DNA of 64,000 nucleotides from Symbiodinium natans (lineage: Eukaryota; Sar; Dinophyceae; Suessiales; Symbiodiniaceae). The notes below the pieces were generated by a model. That model had not been told where the DNA came from. It was given only the letters and a program-made list of their open reading frames with translations, and did no database searches. Of this stretch, positions 17,740 through 29,299 are shown in pieces (the first letter of the stretch is position 1; each line of letters opens with the position of its first letter). A program made the position numbers and the translations under genes. The stretch lies in NCBI GenBank assembly GCA_905221605.1, contig CAJNDS010002631.1, forward strand, positions 186,001 to 250,000, read 5' to 3'.

Positions 17740-17877
17740 AAGCTAGACGCTCGGGACCTCAACTCTAAGTTCCTGGCCTTCATGCTCTGGGCCACCTCCC
17801 AAATGGTCGAAATTCTCCGCACCCAATCTGAGGGTGCAGGGCCGCAGCGTGATCTGGCAGCTGTCCTTTGGAAGTAG
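17740..17877 (+). CDS. Coding-like segment, unknown protein
   Basis: Open frame reading FLAFMLWATSQMVEILRTQS and ending DLAAVLWK, then TAG. Composition is protein-like and the segment is free of repeats. No family recognised and splice borders not fixed. Confidence 0.35.
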   Translation, partial: KLDARDLNSKFLAFMLWATSQMVEILRTQSEGAGPQRDLAAVLWK

Positions 17878-17953
17878 TTGGTTCAGGTCTGGGGGCCACA
17901 AGCTCAAGGAGTAGATAGAGGGCTGGGTTGCAGCCTAATTCAAAACTGACTTA

Positions 17954-18066
17954 CTAGGATGCCCAGTACCACCCTTATTCCCTTTTTGGGGGGTTTAGGT
18001 TCCCTTATGAACCCCTTTAAGCAAAAAAGGGCACCCTTTTTAAGCCTTGGTTACTGGGCAGCCTAG
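17954..18066. mobile_element. MITE-like element with 4-bp target-site duplication
   Basis: Inverted termini CTAGGATGCCCAGTA / CTAGGCTGCCCAGTA, flanked by CTTA at 17,950-17,953 and 18,067-18,070. The interior is made of CCCTT/AAGGG-rich sequence. Confidence 0.88.
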
Positions 18067-18206
18067 CTTAGAGGTTGTTCAGAGCCAAGTTTCATGTTAA
18101 GTGGCAGCCCCAAGTTCAGCTTTGCCACTCCGGATCTCGCACGGCCGATACGCCGTAGGATGCGCGAAAGGCGAGCAAAAGTGCAACATGCTGTTACTTT
18201 TCACAT

Positions 18207-18257
18207 TTTTTGGGTTTAGGGTTTATTAGGGTTTAGGGTTTAGGGTTTAGGGTTTAC
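18207..18257 (+). repeat. TTTAGGG array
   Basis: About six units with one TTATTAGGG interruption. Confidence 0.92.
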
Positions 18258-18279
18258 TGTCCCATTGCTGAGGACTTCG

Positions 18280-18350
18280 ACGCCCCGGACCTCCCAGAAA
18301 ACCAAGCTCAATCGGATCCTTACCAAGATGCGGCCTGTTTGATATGTAAA
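18280..18350 (+). CDS. Coding-like segment between telomere-type arrays
   Basis: IAEDFDAPDLPENQAQSDPY in an open frame after GCTGAG|GAC. No family recognised. Confidence 0.3.
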
Positions 18351-18375
18351 GTCATGCAAACATACGAGGTGCCCA

Positions 18376-18486
18376 ACAACCCTAAACCCCAAACCCCAAA
18401 CCCTAAACCCTAAACCCTAAACCCTAGACCCTAAACCCTAAACCCTAAACCCTAAACCCCAAACCCCAGACCCCAGACCCCAAACC
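18376..18486 (-). repeat. CCCTAAA array with CCCCAAA and CCCCAGA variants
   Basis: Clean CCCTAAA units are flanked by blocks of variants, showing local spread of point changes. Confidence 0.92.
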
Positions 18487-18492
18487 CGGCAG

Positions 18493-18590
18493 CAACCTTG
18501 CGGGGAGCTCTTGCTGAGGCGGTAGCGGCCCGCGAGGCCGCCCCTTGCCGGACGAAGGCCCGGGAGGCCTGGGTGGATGACCCTGGTGTC
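18493..18590 (+). CDS. Coding-like segment, Ala/Arg-rich
   Basis: Frame ALAEAVAAREAAPCRTKARE and then AWVDDPG between arrays of opposite orientation. No family recognised. Confidence 0.3.
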
Positions 18591-18598
18591 GGGGGATG

Positions 18599-18678
18599 GG
18601 TTTAGGGTTTAGGGTTTAGGGTTTGGGGTTTGGGGTTTGGGGTTTGGGGTTTGGGGTTTAGGGTTTGGGGTTTGGGGC
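18599..18678 (+). repeat. TTTAGGG/TTTGGGG array
   Basis: Several consecutive TTTGGGG units within TTTAGGG, a blockwise variant. Confidence 0.92.
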
Positions 18679-19660
18679 TTTCAGGGCTTGCAACAGCTTC
18701 AGGGGTTTCTGTGGCTTTGTGGCCTTAAAGGGCTTGGCCCCCTGAACCTGCAGCTCTGGCTTGGGTTAAGGGCAGGTATGGAAGGGGATTTCAAAGCCGA
18801 ACTCAAAGCGTGCACTCGCGCTACCAGCACCCAGGGCAAAGCTTGTAGAGATCGTAGAGCCTGGGCTAAGAGGGCCTAAGAATTCTTAAAGCCAAGTCGA
18901 CAGCCAAACTTGCGAGCCCTCTTCCGCAAAGCACGAGGCTCCGCCCACGCAGCAAGTGGGCCCTGCAATGAAGGTCGGCGCAGCCCGCCCTGCCACAATC
19001 TTGGCAAGGGCGCTCGAGCTTTGCACCCCTAAAGTGAGCCAAGCCATGGTCCTGGAAATCCCATGTTGGTGTGCCCCCAAAACCTTAAATCTATTGACAG
19101 CTCGCGCTTGCACATGAGCACTCCCTGCCAATTTGTCGCTGTACAGGCATTTCCTCCGCAGCATGTCACTCCACATCGTTGGCAGAGGAACTGACAGAGC
19201 TGCCCCGGAAGCTTATATCAAACAATCAACCTCCACACGTACACGGCACTTTTTAAAAAAGCAAAAACTATCCAGCAAAGACATAATAAGCAGAAGCGAC
19301 AAGATGCAACTGAGGTGGGTACCCTCACGGCCGTGGCTTCTGAAAGCCGACTCGGCGCCGCACGGCCTCCACAGGCGTGGAATTGTGGAGGATTTGCTTT
19401 GAGGAAGCGACGGAAGCGTCTACTTTTTTTGGTCCCAGATTCAAGGGTTCGAGCTTCTTGGTTGGAGGCTCATCGTTGCGTTCGCAGGGCAAAGTCGACC
19501 CATGTTCACAGACCCGTTCCGAGCCTTCTACAGTAGAAGCCGCATGCCATTTGCCGAAGTTCAAGTTCGTGTCTGTTGAACATCAAAGAGCAGCCAAGAG
19601 GATCCTCACAACAGCCTGCGGAGAGCCTGACGCTGACATTCGAACTGAAGACCCTTCATA

Positions 19661-19767
19661 TGGGGGGTGTACGAAAATAGGGAAGACCCCCAAGATAGAT
19701 CCCCGAATAGTAGGATTCCCTTATAGTAAGGACCCCCCATAAGATGCCCTAACTTGGGAGACCCCCA
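19661..19767. mobile_element. MITE family 2 copy
   Basis: Termini TGGGGGGTGTACGAAAATAG and GGGAGACCCCCA, flanked by TA on each side. Confidence 0.8.
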
Positions 19768-19806
19768 TATATGGCTGTTTCCCAGTTCGAATCTCAAGTT
19801 GGAAGC

Positions 19807-19890
19807 TTTAGGGTTTAGGGTTTTGGGGTTTAGGGTTTAGGGTTTAGGGTTTAGGGGTTTAGGGTTTACGGTTTAGGGTTTAGGGTTTAC
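19807..19890 (+). repeat. TTTAGGG array
   Basis: About 12 units with TTTACGG and TTTTGGGG variants. Confidence 0.92.
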
Positions 19891-20164
19891 GCTGGAATAC
19901 ACCTGCCTGTTGCCAAGGGCTCGCCGCCCCCAAGGTGGGCGAACGCACTCGAGAGCTTTGGGGTTTCGGGTGTTTTTCTTATGGAGATTCCAGGCATGAA
20001 GCCCGGGCTTCTAGCGAGTGTACCTGGGTGCTCTAAACCCTAAACCCTAAACCCTAAACTCTCAAGTGGCACGATCTTTACACTGCTAGATCGACCTAAG
20101 TTGTGCTTCGCTCCGGTGCTGGTCTTTTTTTCCAGCGCCGAAACCCATAGCCACATTACTCATC

Positions 20165-20556
20165 AGCGATTATTACCCATTATTTCTATAATGATAATAG
20201 TAATAATAATCATCATAATCATGAAAATCATAATTTGGAGTATTATTGTTATTCTTATTCTTATTATTCTGAACACTCTACACTGCCATGCCAGAACTCA
20301 TCATCCGAACACAAGTCCTTAGGCAGTGCGCCGGCGTACTGAGGCAACCCCAGAGATGAAGCCACCGCAAGCCCTTGACCCTTATTATTATGACTTATTA
20401 TTAGTATTCTTATGATTATTACTAGTATTATTATAACTACTATTTTTATTGGTATTATTATCACTATGATGATTATTGCTATTATGATTACTATGATGAT
20501 TGTTGTTATAATTATTCTGAATATGATTATGATTATTATTAATTATGGCGATTATA
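20165..20556. repeat. Two ATT/ATG-rich tracts
   Basis: 20,165-20,275 and 20,383-20,556 consist of imperfect ATT, ATA and ATG triplets around a normal-composition insert. Confidence 0.85.
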
Positions 20557-20653
20557 AGGCCTAAACCCGGAACACTCAAACCTTCCCCACCCTCTCTAGG
20601 CACAATCTCGAAGCTTGCACGCGTAGCTTTCGGCATCGCTCAGCCTTCGGGCT

Positions 20654-20950
20654 GTGAGGTCAGTAACGTGCCGTGGTGTAGCCTTCCGTGCACGATCGTT
20701 TTTCAAGACCATCTGTGATCTCTGCCGATGCAAGCCAGCAACGTGCTTAGCATGCTTTGAAGCCGCACAAAGCACGAAGCGCCGTGTGACCGGCATCAAC
20801 GTCGAAGGTATCGAACCACGCCAGGCCCCCGCGTACCAGGCCGCCATGTGTCTGGGTGATTTACGGAAAGTTTGCGTCTGCAGAACCATGCCACACCTTG
20901 ACCCGTACGGTCTTGAAGCTATGAATGGGGATCCAGGCCCATGGTCTTGA
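20654..20950 (+). CDS. Hypothetical Cys-rich frame
   Basis: 98 codons containing CDLCRCKPATCLACF. Overlaps a 34-bp tandem duplication at its 3' end. No family recognised; it may be a chance frame or part of an exon. Confidence 0.25.
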   Translation: MRSVTCRGVAFRARSFFKTICDLCRCKPATCLACFEAAQSTKRRVTGINVEGIEPRQAPAYQAAMCLGDLRKVCVCRTMPHLDPYGLEAMNGDPGPWS

Positions 20951-20970
20951 AGCTATGAATTGGGATCCAG
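20909..20970 (+). repeat. 34-bp-period tandem duplication
   Basis: GGTCTTGAAGCTATGAAT occurs at 20,909 and 20,943 with the same following GGGATCCAG. Confidence 0.9.
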
Positions 20971-21197
20971 CCCTCAAGTTCCACAACACAAGCAGGTTTA
21001 GGGCATGAAGGTTGAGTTTAGCAGTTTTAGGACCGTAGGATTGAGTGGTTCTGTTGCCACCTTGAACTGCACATGAAGGTCGCCATATGTATGCCATGTT
21101 GTACCATTGCAATGCCTTGGGTTGGTTTGCTGGTCGTATCCTACTGGTTGGGCATGACCGACGGAACGTTCATGTTTGCTGCTAATGTGATCTTGAT

Positions 21198-21246
21198 ACA
21201 TATATATATATGTGTATATATATATGTATATATATATATATATATT
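21198..21246. repeat. (TA)n microsatellite
   Basis: TA/TG dinucleotides, followed by a CTCTCTTTCC-rich tract to 21,302. Confidence 0.95.
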
Positions 21247-22171
21247 GCATATTTCCAATGCTCTGCTCTCTCTCTTTCCCTCTCTTTCCCTCTCTCTCCT
21301 TCTGTAGACGTATGCTATTGTTTTGCTCGTGGCAGCTTTGCAGGTAACCGTAGGCTCTGCACGGGCATTTGTCCAAGAAGTGCCCCCACAAAGTTTCGGG
21401 TTGGAGGTTGAAGGAGCGGTTGAAGCGTTGATAGCGTTGTCTGGCTCTTCCTGTGAGGCCGTCCGAATCATGATAAAGTATGATCCATACATGAGCATAG
21501 CCTGGACGGACTAAACTACAGTTTTGGGGTTTGGGGTTATAGGCGCTTCTTTGGCGGAAGGCGGCTCGATGACTGTTGGCCCAGGCACGACTTGTCAAAG
21601 CGATTTGGTGTGCATGATCGTAAAGTAACTGCTTGAACATCCAAATGCTTGAGTAGCTGGCTGCATAACTCGAAAAACAAGTTTCTCCTGGACGACACTG
21701 TGGTCGCAAGTCCCCCACGGGGCTTTGTGCATTTCATTGTTCGTTGCCATACAGGTTTAAAATGTCTACATTTTGTAGGTCGTGGGGCAGGGCTGGCCAA
21801 CAAATGGGATCCCAAGCTCTTGCAAGCTAGATGGGCATGTAAACCTTCACCTGGCCTAAGCCTACCCGAACCCTCCAACAGAAATCTCTTCAATGTCATT
21901 GCTACAAGTATATCTTCCCCCTCCTCCCCCCCCCCCCCCCCCCCCCCCCCCACTGCAGGAAGTTCAGACGATGTCAGAAGGCTTCTAATTCTAAGGAAGC
22001 CGATTCAACACTACCAGGGCTGACCGCGTACGTACGGTTAAGGCCCCTTAAGATCGCAGCATATCGCAGCACGCAACTCGCTCTCCGTCCTGATCTCCCA
22101 AGACCCGACACCCAATGTCAGGCAATCCCGAAGCGCATGTCTAAGGTGTCGGAATCAGGATACTAGAGCGT

Positions 22172-22247
22172 TTTAGGGTTTAGGGTTTAGGGACCCTAAA
22201 CCTCTAAACCCTAAACCACGAAGCCCTATGCCCCTAAACCCTAAACA
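22172..22247. repeat. Head-to-head telomere-type arrays
   Basis: TTTAGGG units run directly into CCCTAAA units at about 22,191, an inverted junction. Confidence 0.88.
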
Positions 22248-22402
22248 GATGTTCGGAGCTCCCAGGTGGAATTGGTTCCCTCCCTAAACCTTGCCAAAAT
22301 CATTGGCCTTGAAAGGTTGTGGTGGTAGCCTTCAGCTGATTCCGGCCACAGCCGCACAGGTAGGATCTTGCCTTGGGGTCTTGATTGGTTCGGCTTTGGA
22401 AC

Positions 22403-22403
<1 letters not shown>

Positions 22404-22433
<30 letters not shown>

Positions 22434-22508
22434 AGTAGGAGTAGGTAGGAGTAGGAGTAGGAGTAGGAGTAGGAGTAGTAGTAGTAGTAGTCGTAGGAGT
22501 AGGAGTAG

Positions 22509-22595
<87 letters not shown>

Positions 22596-22660
22596 AGTAG
22601 GAGTAGGAGTAGTAGTAGTAGTAGTAGTTAATTTGGGCAAAAGAAGAAGAAGAAGTAGTT

Positions 22661-22714
<54 letters not shown>

Positions 22715-22715
22715 C

Positions 22716-22797
<82 letters not shown>

Positions 22798-22985
22798 GGT
22801 CGTCGTCGTCGTCATCGTCGTCGTCCTCGTTTTAGTGCATGCTCGGCTCGTCGTGTCGTGTCGTGTCGTGTCGTCGCGTAGCGTCACGTCACGTCACGTC
22901 ACGTCGCCATCGTCGTCGTCGTCGTCGTCGTCGTCGGACGACGACGGCGACGACGACGACTACGACGACGACGACAACGACTACG
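22404..22985. repeat. Compound triplet/hexamer satellite
   Basis: Ordered blocks: (GTC)n, (GTA)n with GGAGTA variants, (GGTCGT)n, (CGT)n, (GTGTC)n, (GTCAC)n, (CGT)n, then (GAC)n in inverted sense. The long open frames over it (Ser, Thr or Val runs) are products of the repeat, not genes. Confidence 0.95.
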
Positions 22986-23045
22986 ACTTTCAGTGCTTGT
23001 ATGATGCTCTTTGGCAGGGTTGGACATCTGAACATACTATTTAGT

Positions 23046-23665
23046 ACTGTGTGTCATCATCGTTAACATATCCAGGCACCTATGGCTACAAGTTGTCTTG
23101 TAAATGATTGAAATTAGAGTTTCGGTTATAAGACATCTAGTTTTTAACCAGACTGATAAGTATGAATGTTAACCAGTTAGTTAACCAGTTAGAAGTAATC
23201 AGTGCCGTCGTCGGTAGTGGTAATTAGTGGCATTGCAACCGCGCAATGTAACCATCAAGGTCATTCATTCTCACGTCCAGAAACTTGAGCCTGGAAGCGA
23301 AAACCCTGCAACTATCAACGCAACATGCCGCCCAGATGGGCAGCCACGGCAGCCCCATCGCTGGCTTAAGGAGCTACGGTCTGTGGATGTTGTTGTTGGG
23401 TGCTTTGATTGAGTACAACTTGACATAACGTGGCAATAAGTCCGTTTCGACGTTCAAGTTTGTAGTGCGATGTTTGAGGGTTGTGGACTGGCATTGGCGC
23501 AGCGCATTGAGTGGGTGTGCCTGGCGGCTCCAGCCTGAAGTTTGTTCGCGGCTTCTGACCGTTCAAAGTTCCATGAATCTTCTGTCTGTGACCCAGCAGA
23601 AGTTTCGGTCCAAGGGCGCTGTCACAGAAGCGAACGGTTCGTGGCAGGAACAATGTCAGATAAAC

Positions 23666-23697
<32 letters not shown>

Positions 23698-24940
23698 GTC
23701 GGCCTTTCGAGGCCAAGGTAAAACTGAGTAGTAGGTAGGCGTTGGCGTCTTTCGGTCAGCAATTTGGACTTGCTTGAGTCCTACATTGCAAGCCTTCATC
23801 TACAACAACGGTACCCAGAACGAAGTCTACTTCAAGTCGAAAAGCGAGCTAGAACATTAATTGACAACTACCTCTTGGCTTGGCTACTGGCGGGTGTATG
23901 AAGAATGGTTGCCTTGTATTGCGAACTGAGAATGATTGCCTCCGTGTCACGTATTCATCCGGCCAGTTCCATCCTACGCTCATGCAAAAATGTTGATGCT
24001 TGTGTCGAGCTTTCTCTGAAAGACAGGACCTGCCAGCATGGGCTACTAGGCCATATAATCCCCTTAGCCAACCCTATACCGGGGGCCTTTGTTTAAGAGG
24101 TTAAAAGGGTACAATGGCCCATGTAGGTGAAGCCGTCCATGCCAAGACATAGCAACTGTCAGCTATCGACAGGACGGCAACGCCGAACCGGGCGGCGATG
24201 TCTCCTGTGCCCCCTCCTGGGCAATAATATTGTGGGTATTATTAGTAATAAAAGCAATAAAAACAAGATGGTATAGATAGTATAAAGAATACAAATATAA
24301 GGGAAACAATATATAAGTATAAGCACTGAAAGTTAATTGGCTGAACCATACAAGAATATAACTAGTACGAATAATATAGATCACAAAAACAACACAGGTA
24401 TAATGTAAATAATGTAAATCATCTGGCCCTTCCCATCGGAAGCGCGAGTTCTTCAAGTAAGCCATGAGTTAGGTGTAAGAAGAAAGACGTGTTGTGTAGC
24501 TTTCTGCCAGTGACAACATGATAGATAAGTCAGTAGAAGATGCCATCGGCAAGTTTTCCCAACACGGAAATGGCCAGAACCGTCAGGGCTTTAGCACTGA
24601 TAAATTTAGGCTCAGTCTGGACATTCAGGGCATAGAATGCTGATGCTAGCATGCAGCTCGACGAACGGCGACTGACAAGCTAGGGGTGCTTAGTGATGCC
24701 GCGATCTCTCCCCTCACCTGTACCTAATTTGACAAAGAACATACCTTCAAACCCAGCAGTGGAATCCATTGCAGTGGTACTCTGAAGGCCCTGAGCCATC
24801 CAATCTTCATCTCACCCTTGGGAAATTGCAATGCGTCAACTCCAGTTCCTGAGCTGGACAGGTGCTGATGACTCGGACCTTGTCCACAACGGTCCCGGCC
24901 CTGGTGTGATGCGCGCTCTGCCATGACAGGGCTTTTTATT
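23046..24940. other. Low-feature stretch
   Basis: Contains a TA-rich tract at 23,668-23,698, a possible small inverted element at 24,044-24,126 (GGCCATATAATCCCCTTA against GGCCATTGTACCCTTTTA) and an AT-rich block at 24,220-24,420. No exon fixed. Confidence 0.4.
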
Positions 24941-24951
24941 GCATACCCCTT

Positions 24952-25004
24952 TTAGGGTTTAGGGTTTAGGGTTCAGGGTTCAGGGTTCAGGGTTCAGGGT
25001 TTAG
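24952..25004 (+). repeat. TTTAGGG/TTCAGGG array
   Basis: Two TTTAGGG units then consecutive TTCAGGG units. Confidence 0.9.
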
Positions 25005-25007
25005 TGT

Positions 25008-28000
25008 ATGTCAAAAAAACAAGCCCTCGAAGTGAGGACCCCTCAGGGCACTTGGCTGCCCACGTGGAGTCTATATTCCTACCCGACCGATGCAAGATAT
25101 GGCCTTGAGCAAGACACGGCCGTGGTTAGTCATGCGGAGAAGGTTCAAAGCTGTGCCAAAGTTCTCAAGGCAAAGGTGAGATTGCCCCATTGTTACCAGG
25201 AAAGCGACAACAGGAAAGTCTGAAACATGGGACCTTCAGGGTTGCCAACTTTTTTGTTTAAATATGCCCAGCACCTGATCACTTAACCTTAGTTTGAAGG
25301 TTTGCTTTGGAAGAACATTTTCTGGGCGCAGTCTGACCACCTTGCTGTACGCTAAGATCGGGGGCGGCACACAACATAGCGTGTCTTTTTTGGGGGAGGG
25401 GGTGGGGGAGGGGGTGGGGGAGGGGGTGGGGGGGGGGTGGGGGTGGGGGCTGTAGCTGAGCACGGGGGGGGTGATGGGATAGCAGTTTTGAACATGCTGT
25501 GGGCTGCATACAGGTATATGATGCGCTGATGCCGTAATACAAGCAAAGGGTATGGCCGCAGAAATGTCACGATGCATGACAGCAGGTATTTGCCGGTTAC
25601 CATGGGGACGAGTGGGAGTCGCAAGAATCTTCTGAACTACGCAACGCATCCAAGACAAAATTTCTGGGTTGCTGAAACCTGTGCGAAATTGCGGTGCTGC
25701 GTGACTTTTACCTTCATTTGCCTCGGCTTGAGTTGCTGAGGCTGTGCGCAACCCTGCAGCGCCGAAGGCTGGGACGGCCTATAGAGTCTATGCTTGAGTC
25801 TATGGCTGCTATAGCCTTCAATGTCCAGCGCGGCTAAACTTCAGTCAAGTCTTATTTGGTTTTAAACCAAGAGTATTTGAGTATGGATGCAAGTGGGATT
25901 CCTTTCCATGCCAAATCTGCGAACGCGTGGCGTAGCACATCGGTGCATGTTGCGTGAGTGCCTGGAATCACGATGACAGGCCCACATGTTATCCCTTCAT
26001 GGCTTGAGCTGAGGTTTCCACGTCTGAAAGCAGCGCTCAGCTGCCCCGAGGATACACTCCTACTCGTACAGCAGTCATGCGCATTCACTCTTAATTACCT
26101 TAATCCAAAGCCACGGGATCATATCCATCCCCTTCCGCCCCCTGCCCCTGCCCTAAGAGTCCAGTTCAGGCACCCGCGCCCAGCCCGGAAATTCCCAACC
26201 GCCCAGGGCTCAGCTATGCCCAGCTCTGCCCAGCTGAACCTAAGCCCAGAACCTCAATGAACTTCAAAAGTGTGACTTCAGGCCTTTGACGGGCTGACAG
26301 TTTAGTTTTCAAAGTTGGGAGTTTCAAGACTTCAATAGTGCTGGTTTTGGAATGCCTTGGCCAAGGGCTATTTCGGGGATTGGGGGAATGACGGCATGAA
26401 GGTCTTGAGAGTATTGCTAGCCGACAGTGGCTCGATTCTGAACAGTTTTCGCTTCGGTGTTGACCGCTGTCAGATGTCAAGACTCTCACGATGGGCCACA
26501 GAGCACATATGCCAAAGAGGACTAGGGCACTACTCGTTCTGGTGGAGCTCACACTTGGGGAAAAAGCGTGCGGTGGGCGATTACTAGCTAACCCGGCGGT
26601 ACTTAAGAAACGAGAAGATTGCCTTAGATGCCTGTCCCATACTTGGAACAAAGCTCCCCGCGAACAAGGAAAAGATGAACTTAGATGCCTTCAACACCCT
26701 CCATTCGAAGCAAACACCTTCAACACCCGCAAAGCATACTTGTCAAACAGGAGGTCACTTGCTTGGCTGGGAGCTCGCAAGTTAGCCACATGTACACCGT
26801 GGACATGTCAAACAGGATTGGGTTCTGTGGAAGTTCACAGTGCGCACAAGCATGGCCGGTGGGGAGCGGGGGGGGGGGGGGGGAGGGGGGGGGGATGGGG
26901 AAGGGAGGGGGCAACAACCTCAAATCCCAAATCCTGAGTCCTTGCGGGCTAAACCTAAGTTCATCATTCCAAGCCTTCAAAAGTGTGAGCTTGAGGCACG
27001 CTCGCCCACCACACGGCCGCACCTGCGGTGCTGCGTGGCTGTCGCTCTGCCGGGACCCACAGCAGAGGAAGCCGATTGATCTTTCGTGGCTCGAACTTGT
27101 ACTTTGAACTAAGTTTAAGCTGCGTACGGCATGCAACAAGAGTTTAGTGTAGTGTTCATGGCGGGTTGAGAGGGGTTAGCTGACGCCCCGGCCTCATGTT
27201 GAAGTTGCGGAAAGCTGTGGAATTCTACCCCACTTTGCAGCAAGTGCGCGTTAGAGGCCTCCTGCGTTGCTTACACTTATGAAACGCACCTGCTGCATTT
27301 CGCAGATTCATTTTCGGTTTTTGTTTCGTGTTGTTTTGACTATGCTGGCAAGACCAGCTTCTGAATGCCTGCAATCTGTGCTTTTGCGGGCTCAGGGTTG
27401 ACATCTATGCAAAGGACCTTTACCGCGGGAGCTCATGTTTTGGAAGGTGGGGGTGGACATGCACCATTGCGGGCGCTTTGAGACGTCCTCTTTTCACCTC
27501 AAGCAGCGCGAGTGCAGCTTTTTGATGGGCGGGGTGCTTGCAAAGCTCTTTTGAATCAAAAAAGTGTACATTTTCATTCCTGGGTTAGCAAAGCTAGACT
27601 AGGAGCAACACGCCAGTTTGAGGGGGCATGTGTCAGGCTCTGAAACGCATACCAAAGCTGGCAGTTAGCTAAAGTGTGTTACCGGTTGCTTGCTTGTTGT
27701 TGCTCCCTTTTGCTGCGAAATCTTCAGCAGCATCCTCGCGCAGACAAAGTATGATTTAACAAAACACCTGTATGCATTGAGTTGAGAACCGTCCACCTGG
27801 AAAGTGCCCCCCCCCCCGTCCGGAAGACCGTTTTGACTGTTGTCAATCCAATTTAGTCAGAGGGTCCAATTCAGGGCCCTAACCTTGAAGCTTCAACTTC
27901 TTTTGTTTTTGGGTTTAGACCTTGGGGGCTTGCCGGCGAAAGGATGTGGACTGAAAAAGCTCATCCTTTCCTAGCTTCTCACATGTAATCCGAGGCTTTC

Positions 28001-28180
28001 ACTTATCAACCTTTACATCTGGCTTGGGATTGCAGGCGCGCGAAATGATAAGAGAGCGTCGCTCAACAAGAAAATGTTTGAATGAACAAGCCATTAAAAA
28101 GATGAATAAGCACACTAACGCGCGATGCAATTTCTATCATTCGCTTTATTGGGGGTCGGACGGTGCTTGCAAAGCGTTGA
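25008..28180. other. Low-feature stretch
   Basis: G-rich minisatellite (GGGGGAGGGGGT)n at 25,393-25,440 and a G-run at 26,868-26,892. No telomere-type arrays and no exon that I can support, a contrast with the flanks. Confidence 0.4.
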
Positions 28181-28182
28181 AC

Positions 28183-28232
28183 AACCCTAGACCCTAAACC
28201 CTAAACCCGAAACCCTAAACCCTAAACCCTAA
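28183..28232 (-). repeat. CCCTAAA array
   Basis: About six units; borders a family 3 element. Confidence 0.92.
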
Positions 28233-28236
28233 AGTT

Positions 28237-28330
28237 CCCAGAGAGCCCAATACCCCTTAATTCAGGAATAGAGCTTAAATTATAAAGGGATCCTTACTAT
28301 GATTTTAGGAATATTCCTTAATCAAGGGGT
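28237..28330. mobile_element. MITE family 3 copy
   Basis: Left end CCCAGAGAGCCCAATACCCC is intact. The right end AATCAAGGGGT merges into a TTTAGGG array, so the terminal repeat is lost or overwritten by telomere-type sequence. Confidence 0.82.
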
Positions 28331-28376
28331 TTAGGGTTTAGGGTTTAGGGTTTAGGGTTTAGGGTTTAGGGTTTAG
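28327..28376 (+). repeat. TTTAGGG array
   Basis: Seven units starting inside the end of the family 3 element. Confidence 0.95.
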
Positions 28377-28473
28377 TCTTTGGGTTCCTTTCACCGCGCA
28401 AGCCACGAGGCCGGAGAGCTGCCGCGGGGTCCTCATGCCTGGGCAGCCCCGGCGCCGAATGGCCACTGAGGTA

Positions 28474-28557
28474 GGTTTAGTTAGGGTTTAGGGTTTAGGG
28501 TTTAGGGTTTAGGGTTTAGGGTTTAGGGTTTAGGGTTTAGGGTTTAGGGTTTAGGGC
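28474..28557 (+). repeat. TTTAGGG array
   Basis: About 11 units. The 28,385-28,470 gap to the previous array holds a GC-rich exon-like piece of unclear frame. Confidence 0.95.
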
Positions 28558-29051
28558 TCATTCGATTTTAGGTTTCAAAGTGCTGGGCTGATACGGCAGC
28601 CGTTGGCGTCATGGTTTGGGGTGGCGGGGTTTGCATGCAAATGCAGCCAAGTGCTCAGCAGTTCATTCGATTCCCTACCTCAGTGGCTCGACCAAGTTCC
28701 GGCGTAAGGATGGTGGTCGACCGAACTGTTTCCACAGAGCACCGGCGACTGGTGTTGTTTGGCCTGGTGCCGGGGTTGCAGGTTCGAGGTCAGGGGGTCA
28801 AAGATTGTAAGGCTCATTTTTCCTGAGATGTGATCGAAAAGAACTGCAATGTGGCCTAAGCAGCACAGAACGTACTCTCCTGGACCCCAAGTTAGGGCCG
28901 TATGTGCTTAAATTGAGACACGACCAAGAAGTGTTCGTAGTTACGTTCTGGCATCTTCGTAAGCTGTAGCAGCCAAAGTTCCCTCATCAAACCAGGGCGC
29001 AAGGCGCTGTCCTCAGCCACACATAGAAGTACTCCAAGGTTGTTCCCGTAA

Positions 29052-29118
29052 TGAAGGAATATTCCTTAAATCATAATAAGGATCCCCTTATAATCTAAGG
29101 GGTATTGGGCTCTCTGGG
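29052..29118. mobile_element. MITE family 3 copy, one end deleted
   Basis: AAGGAATATTCCTTAAATCA through AAGGGGTATTGGGCTCTCT; the left terminal repeat is gone. Confidence 0.78.
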
Positions 29119-29195
29119 TTAAGCCATAGGCACCTTGTTCAAACAGCAACAAGCCAAGAGTGTTCGAACTTGCCAGACCCGCCTTGCAAACCGTA

Positions 29196-29299
29196 AGGGG
29201 GTTACCATAATCAGGGACCCCTAAAATAGACCCCCCAAATAGTAGGATCTCCTTATAATAAGGACCCAATAAAGTACCCCAATATCGTAAACCTCCCCA
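29196..29299. mobile_element. MITE family 2 copy
   Basis: Ends AGGGGGTTACC and ATCGTAAACCTCCCCA with TA on both sides; internal AAATAGTAGGATCTCCTTAT. Confidence 0.82.

Noticed and set aside
22291-23044. Long open frames encoding Ser, Thr, Val or Arg runs
   Set aside because: They are translations of triplet and hexamer microsatellites and are open on both strands.
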